In this document: positions 24,955 to 37,330 of the stretch, in pieces | How the letters are laid out: each line of letters starts with the position of its first letter | Numbering within the stretch: position 1 is the first letter of the stretch | NCBI RefSeq assembly: GCF_963169125.1 | Contig: NC_084793.1 | Span: forward strand, 37,412,578-37,476,577 | DNA from: Humulus lupulus | Lineage: Eukaryota; Streptophyta; Magnoliopsida; Rosales; Cannabaceae | DNA: 64,000 nt | Reading direction: 5' to 3' | The notes under the pieces: model-generated | Told to the model about the DNA's origin: nothing | Databases searched by the model: none | The model's input: only the letters and a program-made list of their open reading frames with translations | Translations under genes and position numbers: made by a program

Positions 24955-26100
24955 TTATTGATAATATTTCCTCAAGTGCTCGCCATTCCAATAGTTCCTG
25001 ATCAGCTCTCCATTTAATCGAGAAAGTTTGTAAGTGTCGGGTAGTAAGACTTGCTCAATTTAATACGGCCCCTCCCAATTTGGTCCTAGCACTCCAGCTG
25101 CCGGGTCTCTGATGAACACTTTTCTGAGGACCAAATCTCCGACCTGGAACTTTCGATCTTTAACTTTGGAATTAAAATAGCGGGCCACTTTTTGCTGATG
25201 GGAAGCAACTCTCAAGTTTGCTTTTTCTCGTCTTTCTTCAAGAAATTCTAAAGATTCAGCTAGCAATTGGTGATTCTCCTCCTGGTCATACGTGGTTCTC
25301 CTATGAGATGGTGGGTCTACTTCGACAGGCAACATGACTTCATATCCATATGCCAAAGAAAAAGGGGTATGACCAGTTGCTGTTAGAGCAGTAGTCCTGT
25401 ATGACCAAAGGACTTCTGGCAATTCTTTCGCCCAAGCACCCTTAGCTCGTTCTAGATGCTTTTTTAGAGTATCCTTCAAAGTCTTATTTATGGCTTCAAC
25501 CTGCCCATTGGCTTGCGGATGAGCTACTGAGGAGAAACATTTTGTAATGCCATGTCTAGTGCAGAAATCGGTAAACAAGTCACTATCAAACTGAGTGCCG
25601 TTGTCAGAGACTATCTTTTTGGGCAGACCATAGCGACATATTATATTCTTAACGACAAAATCTAACACTTTCTTTGAGGTGATCGTTGCTAGTGGTTCGG
25701 CTTCGGTCCACTTAGTGAAATAATCCACAGCAACTACTGCAAACTGTACTCCTCCTTTTCCTTTGGGTAGTTTCCCGATCAGATCAATGCCCCATACTGC
25801 AAAAGGCTATGGGCTCTGCATTTGCTTCAAGACATTCAGAGGTGCCCTGGGTACTTTAGAAAATCTCTGGCATTTATCACTTTTCTTCACATACTCCATG
25901 GAATCTTCATTCATTGTAGGCCAGAAAAATCCTCACCGCAAAATCTATTTAGATAGACTCTGGCCCCCAGCATGATCTCCACAGAACCCCTCGTGCACTT
26001 TGGTCAATAAGTTTTTTCACTGGTCGGGTGCTATGCACCTTAGTAGTGGAAAAGAGTACCCTCTTCTATACAACACCCCATCCATCATAATATACCTAGT
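24955..26100 (-). pseudogene. Element A integrase
   Basis: The minus-strand reading gives a zinc-binding H2C2-type segment with stops near 25990-25850. The catalytic core follows: DYFTKWTEAEPL, SDNGTQFDSD, and NGQVEAINKTLKD, supplying the D, D and E residues. The C-terminal part has KFQVGDLVLRK and LGPNWEGPY, then after a stop at about 25059 YKLSRLNGE and WNGEHLRKYYQ, ending at TAA 24957-24955. That ending is the classic Tat pol terminus. In-frame stops make it inactive. No chromodomain is present, as expected for Tat. Confidence 0.85.
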
Positions 26101-26169
26101 AGCTTGCCTCATAACCTTCTTAGCTTCATTACGATTATCTGGTAGGACTCCTTGCTCAAGGTAAGTAAT

Positions 26170-26670
26170 GATGGGTGTCATCTAAGTGTCAACTATTGTG
26201 ATGGGCATGGCTTCTTGTTCATTAATGCTCGGCTCTGCCAAGTATTCCACTGGTACTATATTCAAAGTTTCATCATCTTTTGCACTAGATAATTTTGCTA
26301 GAGTGTCTGTGTTAGAGTTCTGCTCCCGTGGTACCAGCTTAATAGTATACTCTTCGAATTGTGCTAGCAGATCCTTGGTCTTATTCAAGTACGCCATCAT
26401 TCGTAGGCCCCTTGCTTGATATTCCCCTAAGACTTGGTAGACCACCAATTTGGAATCACTGTTTACTTCAACCGACCGGGCACGAACATCTTTAGCCAAG
26501 CGCAAGCCTCCTAGGAGGGCTTCATACTCTGCCTCATTATTAGAAGCGTTAAATCCGTACCTCAGTGTGCAATGAATTCGGTGCTTCTCCGGCGTGACTA
26601 ATATAATTCCTGCTCCCGAATGATGTTCGTTTGACGACCCATCAATAAAGAGTTGCCAAGCAGGAAGATC
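26170..26670 (-). pseudogene. Element A second (archaeal-type) RNase H domain
   Basis: After a stop at about 26679 the frame gives LFIDGSSNEHHSGAGIILV, NEAEYEALLGGLRLA, SKLVVYQVLGEYQARG and EQNSNTDTLAKL. This domain between RNase H and integrase distinguishes the Tat lineage. A TAG at about 26182 separates it from an MTPIITYLEQG segment leading into integrase. Element B carries a close relative at 41730-42180. Confidence 0.85.
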
Positions 26671-26676
26671 CTCTCT

Positions 26677-28281
26677 TTATCCAGTCACATGCTCTTGCTG
26701 GTCGGGAATATCAGTAATCCCAGTACATTTAGCAATAAAATTCGCCAAAGCTTGTCCCTTAATAGCAGACCTCGGTTGATATTTGATTTCGAATTGGCCC
26801 AATTCAACTGCCCATTTAAGTAGACGACCAGATGACTCTGGCTTCTGTAAGACTTGGCGTAGGGGCTGGTCGGTAAGGACTTTAATGGGATGTGCCTGGA
26901 AGTACGGTCGCAGTTTGCGAGATGCAAGTACCAAGCAATAGGCCAACTTCTCGATCACGGGATACCTGGACTCTGCTCCTATCATTCGCTTGCTAACGTA
27001 GTACACCGGATGCTGCACTTTATCTTCTTCTCGCACTAGAGCAACACTGATAGCATGCTCTGTGACTGCTAAGTAAACAAAGAGGTCTTCCCCATCAACT
27101 GGCTTTGAAAGAACAGGAGGTTGAGCCAAGTGTTCCGTTATGGCTTGAAAAGCTTGCTCACATTCTTCTGTCCATTCAAATTTCTTGCTTCCTCTAAGCA
27201 AGTTAAAAAACGGACACATTTGTTCGTTGATTTAGAAATGAACCTGCTTAGAGCAGCAATCCACCTAGTCAAGCTTTGCACATCCTTAATCCTGGTTGGA
27301 GACTTCATTTCTAAGAGCGCCTTTATCTTCTCTGGATTTGATTCTATTCCTCGCAAGTTAACAATAAACCCAAGAAATTTTCCAGAACTTACTCCAAACG
27401 AGCATTTGAGGGGGTTCAACTTCATGCCATATTTTCTCAATACTGCAAAGCATTCCTCCAAATCTCGTACATGTCCCTTAGCTTCCTTTGACTTTACCAA
27501 CATATCATCTACGTACACCTCCATGTTCTTGCCGATTAAGTCATGGAACATGCCATTCACTAAACGCTGGTAGGTGGCTCCCGTGTTCTTCAAGCCGAAT
27601 GGCATGACCTTATAACAGTATAGCCTTATGTCTGTTCGGAAACTGGTATTCTCCTCATTGGGAGGATGCATACTAATCTGGTTATACCCTGAGTAAGCGT
27701 CCACAAAGGACAAAGTTTCATGACCAGACGTCGCGTCAACTAACTCGTCTATTCTTGGCAAAGGAAAACAGTCCTTTGGACATGTTTTGTTCAGGTCGGT
27801 AAAGTCCACACAAGTCCTCCACTTTCCATTGGACTTGGGCACTAATACTGGGTTTGAAACCCAGGCGGGGTAATATGCCTCCCTTATAAACCCGTTTTCC
27901 TTTAGCCGCTCCACCTCCTCCTTGAGAGCCTTTGCTCGATCCTTGTCAAGCAACCTTCTCTTCTGCTGCACTTCTGGATAGCTTTCATCCACGTTGAGCA
28001 TGTGGCTGATCACAGTTGGTGAGATACCCACCATATCCTTGTGAGACCAGGAGAAGACATCTTGATTCCTCCGCAAAAATTCTACCAGCTGTGCTTTTAC
28101 CTCTAACTTCAACTTTTTTTCCAACCTTGACCCCTCTGGTCGGGTCATTCTCAATTATTGGAACCTCCTCTAATTCTTCCATAGGTCCCACCTCACTATC
28201 ATAATCCCCAAAGTGAGGATCAAAGTCCATTCCCTTGCTTTGGGAAACGCCCTACTTGGTGACTTCATCACCGGATGGGGC
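26677..28281 (-). pseudogene. Element A reverse transcriptase and RNase H
   Basis: RT reads WRTCVDFTDLNKTCPKD, FSWSHKDM, SYSGYNQI-type and MEVYVDDMLVKSK, with YVDD as the catalytic centre. RNase H continues in another frame (from about 27219): FEWTEECEQAF, LFVYLAVTEHAISVALV, LTDQPLRQVLQK. The region starts abruptly at 28281, directly against a 94-bp LTR fragment, so leader, gag and protease are missing. A frameshift near 27200 and another near 28150 break it. Confidence 0.88.
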
Positions 28282-28375
28282 TGAACCACTATAAAATTAT
28301 CTGTGTCATATTTTTCTCTTGAAGGTTCATTGTAGTTTTGACGTCTTAACGTCATTGGCCAAAATCATGGTCAAC
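28282..28375 (-). repeat. 94-bp LTR start fragment abutting pol
   Basis: On the minus strand it starts TGTTGACCATGATTTTGGCC and stops after GGTTCAGCCCC, matching the first 94 bp of the LTR at 29503. It follows the larger LTR copy with one extra base, giving TTCTTCA-A-TGTTGACC. Confidence 0.8.
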
Positions 28376-29503
28376 ATTGAAGAATGCAAAAGTGAAAGCA
28401 ACTGACCGGATGAAAGCTTTTGGATGACCTCAAAAACAATTTGCCAGAGAAAAAGTTTATCATACGAGTAAATCATATAATAAACTTGGGGGGAAAATGT
28501 TATCCCCAAAATTTCAGTTCGATGACGTGGCAATCAGAAGTGACAAGTGGCAATGCATGGTCAGTAAATGGCACATTAATAGTCAATAAATGTGTTGGCT
28601 CTTCGGAGTTGTCATAAAGTGATATGACCGATCTGATAGAATTTCTGTCCGACCGGTGAAGATTTTTAACTGACCAGTCAAGTGTCATGCTAGACCAGAG
28701 ATGTGTCATGTTAGACCAGTGAAGTGTTTTGTTAGACCAGAGAAGTGTCATGCTAGACCAGATATGTGCCATGTTAGACCAGAGATGTGTCATGTTAGAC
28801 CGGTGAAGTATTTGGCCGACCACTTAGGTGTTTGGCCGACCGGTGGAGTGCATGGATGACCAGTAAAGTATTTGGCCGACCGATGGAGTGCATGGCTGAC
28901 CAGTGAAGTATTTGGCCGACCAGTCTTTCTTCAAGGAGTGAAGTTGGCCGACTATACATATCACCATTATGCAAGAGAAGTTCCAGTAACGGCTTCGGTT
29001 GGAATTAGTCGTACCTACGCAGGAATCTCTCAGTTTATCCCAAAGAAGTCGCATATTGTTGTATTTTAAATGTTATTATTAATTAAATATTGGGAGAGTA
29101 ACAGAAAGGACCTGGTCAAAGGGAATTTCTGATGTACGATCCATGAGCCTATAAATAAATGGCTCATGGCATCATTTTAGGGATCTGATCTTTTTGGATT
29201 GAGAAAAACTCTCTAGTTTTGAGACTTTGGGACTGTTACTTGGGGCATTCTTGGGGCATTTTCTGAGATAGTTTAGAGAGAGAAACTATGTATTCTTCTA
29301 CTTACACTTAAGAAAATCAGTTGACTCAAGCTCATCTGATCTTAAGTGTAGGATATATATATATCACAACTCCAAGTGGATTAGGCTATTACCAATAAAT
29401 TGGGGTTGAACCACTATAAAATTATCTGTGTCGTATTTTTCTCTTGAAGGTTCATTGTAGTTTTGATGTCTAAACGTCGTTGGCCAAAATCGCGATCAAC
29501 AGC
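28376..29503 (-). repeat. Element A right LTR, minus orientation, with 20-bp minisatellite
   Basis: The minus strand opens TGTTGATCGCGATTTTGGCC at 29503. A TATA box (TTTATTTATAGG) lies at about 29160-29148, and the 20-bp array at about 28935-28660. GGGGATAACATTTTCCCCCC is near 28500. It is 1,128 bp long. Its end at 28376 is either the true LTR end (…TTCTTCA) or a truncation, since the left LTR diverges from it there. Confidence 0.78.
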
Positions 29504-31642
29504 AGCGAAATTGTGTGATGGGTTGGCCCAGTGTACAAATTTTTTTTTGTAACATATTTAAACTACTTTTAAATATGCTGATCCATTAATATACATACAT
29601 TAATCATAAACAATAAAAGAATAAAGAACATACCTCTTGATGCCTATCAAGTGTCCTTGCTATCTTTTCATAAAATAAACGATCTTCCTATCCAAGTTGC
29701 TCCCAGGTACTCACACCAAGATCTTCCACAACGTTCTCTACACCTCAAGAAGTGCGTGGGCACTTAGAGAATAAAGGATGGTATATTTCTGATTCAACTT
29801 GATGTACTCAACACATGAGATTAAGAGAATAGGCCTGAGATTGGTTCTGTATCTTTCAGGGAGAGATGGAAAGTATCGTTCTTTTTTTAGAGCGAATAAT
29901 TGAGTATTGAGTATATTTGTTATTTTCTGATAAGTCTAACTTATATAGAAAATATTTAAATTTAAAAAATAAATATGTAACCAATTACAATTTATCTTTT
30001 AATTAATTCATTATCTTATTAATGAAAATATCAAAACTATTTTTTTGAATTTTTCATTAATTAATTAATTAAATAAATATAAGTGAAAAATCAATTGCCT
30101 GATTTCTATAGCTGCATGCCACACACAGTCCAAGGACTGTGTGTGTCGTGCAACACCCTATAAAATAGGGGAATGTGATTTTTCTACAATTATTTAATTA
30201 TTTATTCAAACTATCTTATCAGATAAAATTCAACAACTTCATAATTAATTCAAATTTGAATCTATTATCTTTTTAACTAATTATCACATATAATTAATTA
30301 TTTGAATAAATTTTAATCTTTTTAAATTCAAATCCAATTTGAACTTGTCAAATTATTATCTCCCACTCAAATAAAGATATTTAATTAATTCTACTAACTA
30401 ATTAAAACAATTTTAATTTCGAAATTTAATATTCATTTTATTATAATTTTGATAATTATAATAAATCAATTATTTATATAATTTCGAAAATTATACAATA
30501 ATTAAATATTAATTAATTTTGATAATTACAAATAATTTTTAATTAATTAATTAATCACTATTATCACATAATTGCATATTTGGCCCGAAGAACAAAATTC
30601 TTCTTATATCAACTCTTGCCTTGAATAGTGTTGATAGAGCCGCTGTGGGGACCTATGGACCTATAATTCCAAGCTCCAATAAATTTGTGATTATTAATTA
30701 AATTCTTTATTTAAATAATCTTAATTTATTAATCTCATGATTACTCCACTATAAATATGAGATTGCACTATTGTAATTATAGACATTTCATTTACTGAGT
30801 ACTTTATAACAATAAATCGTCAATTGATATAATCATTACATATACCCTCTAATAATGGTTAATAATTAACCGGGAATAAAATTACCATTTTACTCTTTTA
30901 ATTATATCTTGTTTCCTTAAGTACCATCGACTTTACTAGTGAAGGTTAATTCATAACCAAATTATGAATTTGAGCTCAATAACCTTTCAGTCCCAAAAGT
31001 CAACCCTTAAGAGAACCATTATTCAACCTCTTACGAGAATGTATAGATTCTTTATCTGTATACTATGTTCCCAGCCATTTACATTAATGAGTTCCCAAAA
31101 CAAAAGTTTCTAGCCTGATCATTCTGACAAACCCTAACAAGTGAATCGAATAACTCATATAACATAAGCATGAGTTCATAATAACTTCAGGATTAAGATC
31201 TATTTGTATATGATCATCATTTGATATATTTATTTAATACTTCGAAACGATATTTAACTAAGTATTAATAAACATATCTGGTCCAGTTCTATATATTCTC
31301 TAATATATAAAGCACCTCCTCTAAAGTGTCCTACTACATTAGTAATTCGGATCTAGATTACATGTATTCATAATACTAGTGGACCATACTTGCAGTAATT
31401 GATCTAAAGAGTCCATAACTTTATTTTACTGTGAACTATTCAAGTTCATTTATCTCAATCACAATCCTTCCGTACCAATACGTGGTTGAGATCACATATA
31501 TGAACTTAGGAATTTTTCTAATATTTACTTAATATTATCACAGAATAATATAGTCCATAAAATATATGCATACCAAATTCAATTTATTTATTTCTTAAAA
31601 ACAATGTCTAGTACATATGCTTTCAGGGCACAACTCCCAACA
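29504..31642 (-). repeat. Main body of the split Copia solo LTR
   Basis: Minus-strand landmarks are TGTTGGGAGTTGTGCCCTG at 31642, GGTCCCCACAGCGGCTC near 30640, a TATA box near 29945 and CAATTTCGCTGC at the break. An inverted word pair, CACACAGTCC/GGACTGTGTG, lies at 30122-30147. No ORF is supported in this stretch. Confidence 0.7.
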
Positions 31643-32464
31643 CAAACGCATGCAATAGGGTGGGAGCTGCTGAACAGCCCCCAGCTAACCTAGAGACCAA
31701 GGAACTACCCTTGAGCAACTGGCCTTGATGAGGGAATAGATGAAGAGGCTTTTATCTAGAAAGGGGGCGGATGATTGCGACTTAGATGAAGAGCTCAAAA
31801 CTTTTGCTCCAAACATTGCAACAGCTACATATCCTATTGGCTTTAGGATGCCGAACATGCCGACATTTGATGGAAACACAGATCCATCTGGTCACCTCGG
31901 GATGTTCAACACAATGATGATGCCCCACAATGGCAGGCTCAATCTAAGGTGTATCCTGTCTCCTGCGATTTTGGTCAAACCTTCCAGACAGTTGTTTAAA
32001 CAATGCAAGAGGCATTCGATAAGCTCGTGGAAGAAGTTGTCTTCCGAGTTTAAGAGAGCATTCCAAGCTTCAAAAGCAACTTGTGTAGAAGCCGCTTCAT
32101 TGGCTAATGTAAAATTGCAACCTGGTGAATCACTAAAAGCATATCTGAGCAAATTCACCAATGTTGTAGCACGAGCTAGGGACGCTGATGATAGCTCCAA
32201 GCTCATGGCGATGAGGACAGGAATCCTGGTGGGAGGCAACCTATGGAAAGAAATCCAATGAAAAAGAGCTAAGAGTGTAGATGAATTCTTGGCCTGAGCT
32301 CAGGAGTGGATAAACCTGGAAGAGGTGCGATCTGATGTTGCAGGAACCAGCCAGGCCTCTATCCAACCCGCGGGAGCGGTGACAGATGTTGCAGCTACGA
32401 CCCAACTTGTTACCCAGGATAACCAAGCAGGAAACAACAAGAGGAAAGGGAATGGTGAGGGCGA
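31643..32464 (+). pseudogene. Element B gag, retrotransposon-gag domain
   Basis: Resumes after the Copia LTR. The stretch from about 31740 gives MPTFDGNTDPSGHL, then FKRAFQASK, LQPGESLKAYLSKFTNVV and MRTGILVGG. This is the Retrotrans_gag pattern (F-x-G-x-x-DP near the start, Q-x-x-G-E-S-L-x-x-Y-x-x-R/K-F later). A TGA at 32259 and a TGA near 32296 break the tail, which reads on as GNNKRKGNGEGD. Chromovirus C is inserted exactly after that, at 32465. Confidence 0.78.
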
Positions 32465-34496
32465 TGTAATGACCTGACTATTTCTAAGACCTCAGACCAT
32501 TAAATACTACTACGACATAACTACTATTTTGAAATACATTCATATGAAATAACATAACTTTATTTAAAACCCAAAATATTGTACGAAATGCAAAATATGG
32601 TATGGGATCCCAATGTTATAAAACATAAACTTTAAATCAATTGTTTAAATACTAAGTGCGGAAATACATAAGAACATAATTTGAAAGACTTTAAACAACG
32701 TCATCCTCGATCTTCCAGCAGTCCATTCAATCCATTCATCCTCAACACACATGCCAAGCTGCCACAAATCCTTCCCGCCTTCCACGTTCATTTTCCTGCA
32801 TCATTCTAAAAAGAAAGGAATGAGCCTAATGCCTAGCAAGGAAAATCTACTAACAGCATATATCATAAATCATAAACATAAGACTATATCATAAACATAT
32901 ACTATAAAAACATATATCATATAGGACTACAATATTAATGGCCATTAACTCATTTACATGGCATGTGATAAAACCATCTAGGTCCTCTGTCTACTAATCG
33001 AGGTAGGTTAGATCACAACTATAGTATATGATAACCCATCTAGGTCATCTGTCTACTAATCGAGGTAGGGTAAATCATAACTCTAAACCATGAAAATGAT
33101 AAAAATTATTTGGGCTTGCTATCTAAGCAAGTCATATGCCCAAGCAACTACATCATAAATTCTTGGGGCTTGCTATCTAAGCAAGTCATATGCCCGAGCG
33201 ACTACAAAACATATTTATACATAATACATATCATAGCATAAAACATATCATAACATAAACATATAAACACATATAATCTAACCTATTTTCCTTACCAAAA
33301 ACTGGGATATGGAGACAAGAACGAGATTTGGAAAACTCCTAAAATCAGCAGTAAAAGCCATGAGTTTCTAAAGAAAGGAGATGAAAAAGAGAACTAAACC
33401 ATCAAAGAAGAAACTTACCGAAAACCTTAAGTTTCAAGAAACTTAAACACCTAACCAAGAATCATAAACAAGAGTTAGGATCTAAAAAAAATAAAATAAA
33501 ACTAAAGAACTATGAAGAACTGAACTTGAGGATAAGAATACCTTGGATAACTATGACTTTGATCTACACCACGATACCAAAATAACACTATATCTCACTT
33601 TCCAAGTGTTTAGAAAAGCTTAGATTGGAAAAGCTTTTATCCCAAAACCCAAGTGTTTCTCTCTATAGTAAACTTAGTAGCTTGGAGGCCTTAAACAATG
33701 CTTGAATGATGAATGAAATGGCTGAGTACCAGGTCCTATTTATAGAGTTCAAGGAGTGAAACTAACCCCTTTTAATTTGAATAAATAAATGAATATAAAA
33801 TGAAAAAATATTTGAATTTTTGTTCAGCAGATGCTCAGAACTCGGTCAAAATTGTTCAAGGGCAGGTCCAAGTGGTTAAGGCTGTTTTTAAATTTAAATC
33901 CTCAAGATTCCAAAAACTTCACTCCGAGGGGCGATATATCGCCTACCCTAGGCGATATATCGCCTAGACCTATATCCCAAACCCCGTTCGTTCGTTCGTG
34001 CGAAGTTGACGTGTTTTCCGTATCTCCCATAGGCGATATATTGGCGCCTATAGCTGTGATATATCAACATACGTTGATATATCAAACACTTATTTGCACT
34101 TTTTTCGCATATTTTGAATTGATTAAACAGCTTTGACTGAGTCAAAACATGATCCTAACAGCTGCTGGAAGGTTCTAGAGCTTCTAGATCTTTCTTTTAA
34201 TTAAACTATTCATAAAAAATACTTAAATTCTTAATAAACATGATTATGACAAGTGTCACATTCTTATTAATTCTATCTAAACCTTAAGTTATAATAATTA
34301 ATATTTCTAGGACCAGCAATATTAATCAAACCTTATGTTATAATTAATATTTCTATACTATAGGTTAAACTTATAAAATCCATAACTGTTGCTATGAGTT
34401 TCCAACTAAGTCCCGACTTGAACCAAAATCCACGGAAACTAGCATACTATAAACTACTACTACTATCTAGCTAAGTAAAAAATTTGGGATACTACA
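32465..34496 (-). repeat. Element C 3-prime LTR
   Basis: The minus strand opens TGTAGTATCCC and ends GGTCATTACA, 2,032 bp. A CTATAAATA TATA box lies at 33745-33737 (minus). Upstream are paired GCGATATATCGC words at 33931-33964 and a third near 34032. Local duplications occur: CATCTAGGTC(C/A)TCTGTCTAC twice (32974, 33032) and TTGCTATCTAAGCAAGTCAT twice (33116, 33169). The LTR matches the solo LTR at 11828-16758. Confidence 0.9.
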
Positions 34497-34512
34497 ATTC
34501 TCCCCTACTTAA
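34497..34512 (-). other. Element C polypurine tract
   Basis: The minus strand reads AAGTAGGGGAGAAT directly before the 3-prime LTR, the expected plus-strand primer position. Confidence 0.75.
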
Positions 34513-34532
34513 AAGAATTTCGTCCCCGAAAT

Positions 34533-36000
34533 TTACTTACCAAACAATTCCGGATACCGTGCTAAGATGTCTTCCTCAAACTCCCATGTTGCCTCCCATT
34601 CTGAACTATTACTCCATAGGACCTTGACTATCAGAATACTCTTAGACCGCAATTCCTTCATCCCTCTATCTAGGATGCTAACCGGTTGTTCCTCATAACT
34701 CAAATCTTTCTGGAGTGCTATCGTATCGTACTTGAGGACGTGAGATGAGTCTAACACATATCTACGCAACATCGAGATGTGAAACACATTGTGGCTATCT
34801 ACTAGAGCTGGCGGTAGGGCTAATCTATATGCAACTATTCCCACCTTGTCCAATATCTCAAAAGGACCTATAAACTGGGGACTAAGCTTGCCTTTCTTCC
34901 CAAACCGCTTCACACCTTTCATAGGAGATATCTTTAAGAAGACTTGATCTTTGACTTTGAATTCCACATCACGCCGCTTGGCATCCGCATAACTTTTCTG
35001 TCAGCTTTAAGCAGCGAGCATACACTTTTTAATCAACGCTACTGCATCCTAAGCCTTTCTAACAGCTTCGGGTCCAAGAAGTTGTCTTTCTCCTACCCCA
35101 TCCCAATGTAATGGCGATCGACACCTCCTTCCATAAAGTAACTCATAGGGTCCCACCCCGATCGTTGACTGGTAGCTATTGTTGTAGGAGAATTTTATAA
35201 GTGGCAAATACTTACTCCATGATCGTCCGAAGTCTAGTACACAAGTGCGCAACATATCTTCTAAAATCTATATGGTACGCTCGGACTGATCGTCGGTCTT
35301 AGGATGAAATGTCATGCTAAGACTTAACTTGGTACCCATGGCTTGCTATAAGCTTCCCCAAAATCTCGATGTAAACACTGATCCTCTATTGGATACTATG
35401 GTCTTAGGGATTCCATGCAGTCGTACTATTTCTTGAACATAAATGTTTGCGTACTAGTCTGTTGTGTACGTAGTTTTGATAGGTAGGATGTGAGCTGACT
35501 TGGTTAGTCTATCTACTACTACCCAAGCCAAGTCATGCTGCTTAATTGTTCGTGGAAATCATGTCACAAAGTCCATGGCTATGTCTTCCCACTTCCATTA
35601 TGGAATACTAAGCGGTTGCAATAAGCCTGCAGGCTGCTGATGTTCTGCTTTCACTTGCTGGCATACTAAGCATTTAGACACATATTCTGCTACGTCTTTC
35701 TTCATTCATGGCCACCAATATAGTGCCTTAAGGTCGTGAGTCATCTTGGTCAACCCTGGGCGAACTGAGTATTGGGTATTGTGTGCTTTTTCTAAAATCT
35801 TCGTATTGATCCCATGGTCATTCGACATGCATACTCGGTCCTTATATCTCAAGAACCCCTGCTCTGATATAGAGAAATCTGTGGCCTTGCCTTCTTTGAC
35901 TGCAGCTATGTGAGATACTAACGTGTCATCATGCCCTTGCCCGATTTGTAGATCTTCTAACAGACTTGACTGGATGGACAAGTTAGCCAGTTTACCAATG
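34533..36000 (-). pseudogene. Element C integrase with C-terminal chromodomain
   Basis: An H2C2-type segment ([12 protein letters not shown]) lies near 35660. The core follows (VVVDRLTKSAHILP; a degraded S-x-R-G-S-x-F in place of the usual D-x-G segment; HPKTDDQSERT). Then come FSYNNSYQSTIG, YGRRCRSPLHW and the C-terminal module VKDQVFLKISPMKGVKRFG. The last part (about 34720-34533) reads LSYEEQPVSILDR, IVKVLWSN, EATWEFEEDI and YPELF, a chromodomain fused to integrase. Chromodomains target such elements to histone-marked chromatin (family knowledge). Multiple stops are present. Confidence 0.87.
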
Positions 36001-37330
36001 ACTACATCTATTCCGGAATTGATCATCTCTTGCTGAAGCAACTTTTCTATTTCGGATATTGCTGCTAGATTCCTGTAACTCTTCCTTCTTAGCGCATCAG
36101 CAACTACGTTTGCTTTTCCCGGGTGGTATAGGATTTCGCAGTCATAACCCTTTACTAATTCTAACCACCTACGCTACCTCATGTTGAGCTCTTTCTGTGT
36201 GAAGAAATACTTTAAGCTCTTGTGGTCCGTATAAATCTCACATCGTTCTTTATAAAGATAGTGGCGCCAGATTTTCAATGTGAAGACCACCACTGCCAAC
36301 TCCATATCATGCATTGGATAATGTTGCTCGTATTCCTTCAGCTGCTTTGAGGCGTAGGCTATCACTTTGTCATTCTGCATCAGCACACAACCCAAACCTT
36401 GCTTTGACGTGTCACAGTATACTACAAACTTGTCATTGGGAGTTGGCACACAAAGTACTGGTGTTGAGCATAGCTTATCCTTGAGTAACTGGAAGCTCTC
36501 ATCACATCTATCTGTCAAGTTGAACTTCTGTTGTTTCCGGGTCAGGCTGGTAAGCGGAGTGGCTATCTTTGAAAAGCCTTCCACAAACCTTCGATAATAG
36601 CCTGCTAGCCCGAGAAAACTTCTAACCTATGACGCATTCTTAGGTCTTGGCCAATCCTTCACAACCTCTACCTTAGTTGGGTCTACAACAACTTCGCCCT
36701 TGGATAGTATGTGGCCGAGGAACGCTACTTGCGGAAGCCAAAATTCACACTTCTTGAACTTGACATAAAGTGGATGCTCCTTCAGTCACAACATGGTCAT
36801 TCTTAAATGTTCCTTGTGCTTGACTTCATCCTTGGAGTACACCAAAATATCATCCATGAACACTACGACAAATTTGTCCAGTAATCCTTGAAGACCTGAT
36901 TCATTAAATCCATAAATGCGCCTGGAGCGTTGGTAAGACCAAAAGACATAACCAGAAACTCTTAATGTCCATATCGAGTTCTAAAAGCTGTCTTGGGAAT
37001 ATCCTCTTTCCATACCTAGAGCTGGTGATACCCGGACCGTAAATCAATCTTAGAAAACACGGTCGCTCCTCGGAGTTGATCAAACAAGTCGTCAATCCGG
37101 GGTAGCGGGTACTTATTCTTAATCATTACCTTATTCAACTCACGGTAATCTATACACATCCACATGCTTCCATCCTTTTTCTTCACAAATAGAACCGGTA
37201 CTCCCCATGGCGAATGGCTTGGTCTAATGAAGCCTAAGTCTAAGAGTTCTTGTACCTGCGTCTTCAACTCCTTGAGTTCAGTAGGTGCCATCTGGTATGG
37301 TGCCTTTGTGATAGGCTTGGTTCCCGGTAC
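36001..37330 (-). pseudogene. Element C reverse transcriptase and RNase H
   Basis: RT motifs: [41 protein letters not shown], and [10 protein letters not shown] near 36855, giving an F-x-DD centre. RNase H (36584-36174): [48 protein letters not shown] and [17 protein letters not shown]. Stops at about 37015 and 36173 and frame changes break it. Confidence 0.88.

Larger units (their letters stand above)
19112..29503. mobile_element. Element A: Tat-lineage Ty3 unit with inverted terminal LTRs
   Basis: The left end (TATTGACAACAAATTTGGCC) and the right end (...GGCCAAAATCGCGATCAACA) are inverted copies of one LTR. Similarity continues for several hundred bases, including a TATA box and a 20-bp minisatellite. 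Flanks are GTAGC (19107-19111) and GCAGC (29504-29508), a 5-bp duplication with one transition. Inside are a plus-strand accessory gene (21504-23984) and minus-strand pol (28281-24955) with RT, RNase H, second RNase H and integrase. gag and protease are missing. Known Tat elements can carry an antisense accessory ORF between integrase and the 3-prime LTR, which fits the interior. The inverted left LTR does not fit. Confidence 0.7.
19086..31642 (-). mobile_element. Copia-type solo LTR in B's gag, itself split by element A
   Basis: On the minus strand the LTR starts TGTTGGGAGTTGTGCCC at 31642, runs to 29504, and finishes with 19111-19086 (...CTTGTTCCTAACA). It is about 2.16 kb without A. Flanks are CAAAA (19081-19085) and CAAAC (31643-31647), a 5-bp duplication with one change. 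Joining across A restores a continuous TTTCGCTGC-CGTATTAGG reading at the LTR end. A TATATAAG box is near 29945 on the minus strand. No Copia pol is present. Confidence 0.75.
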
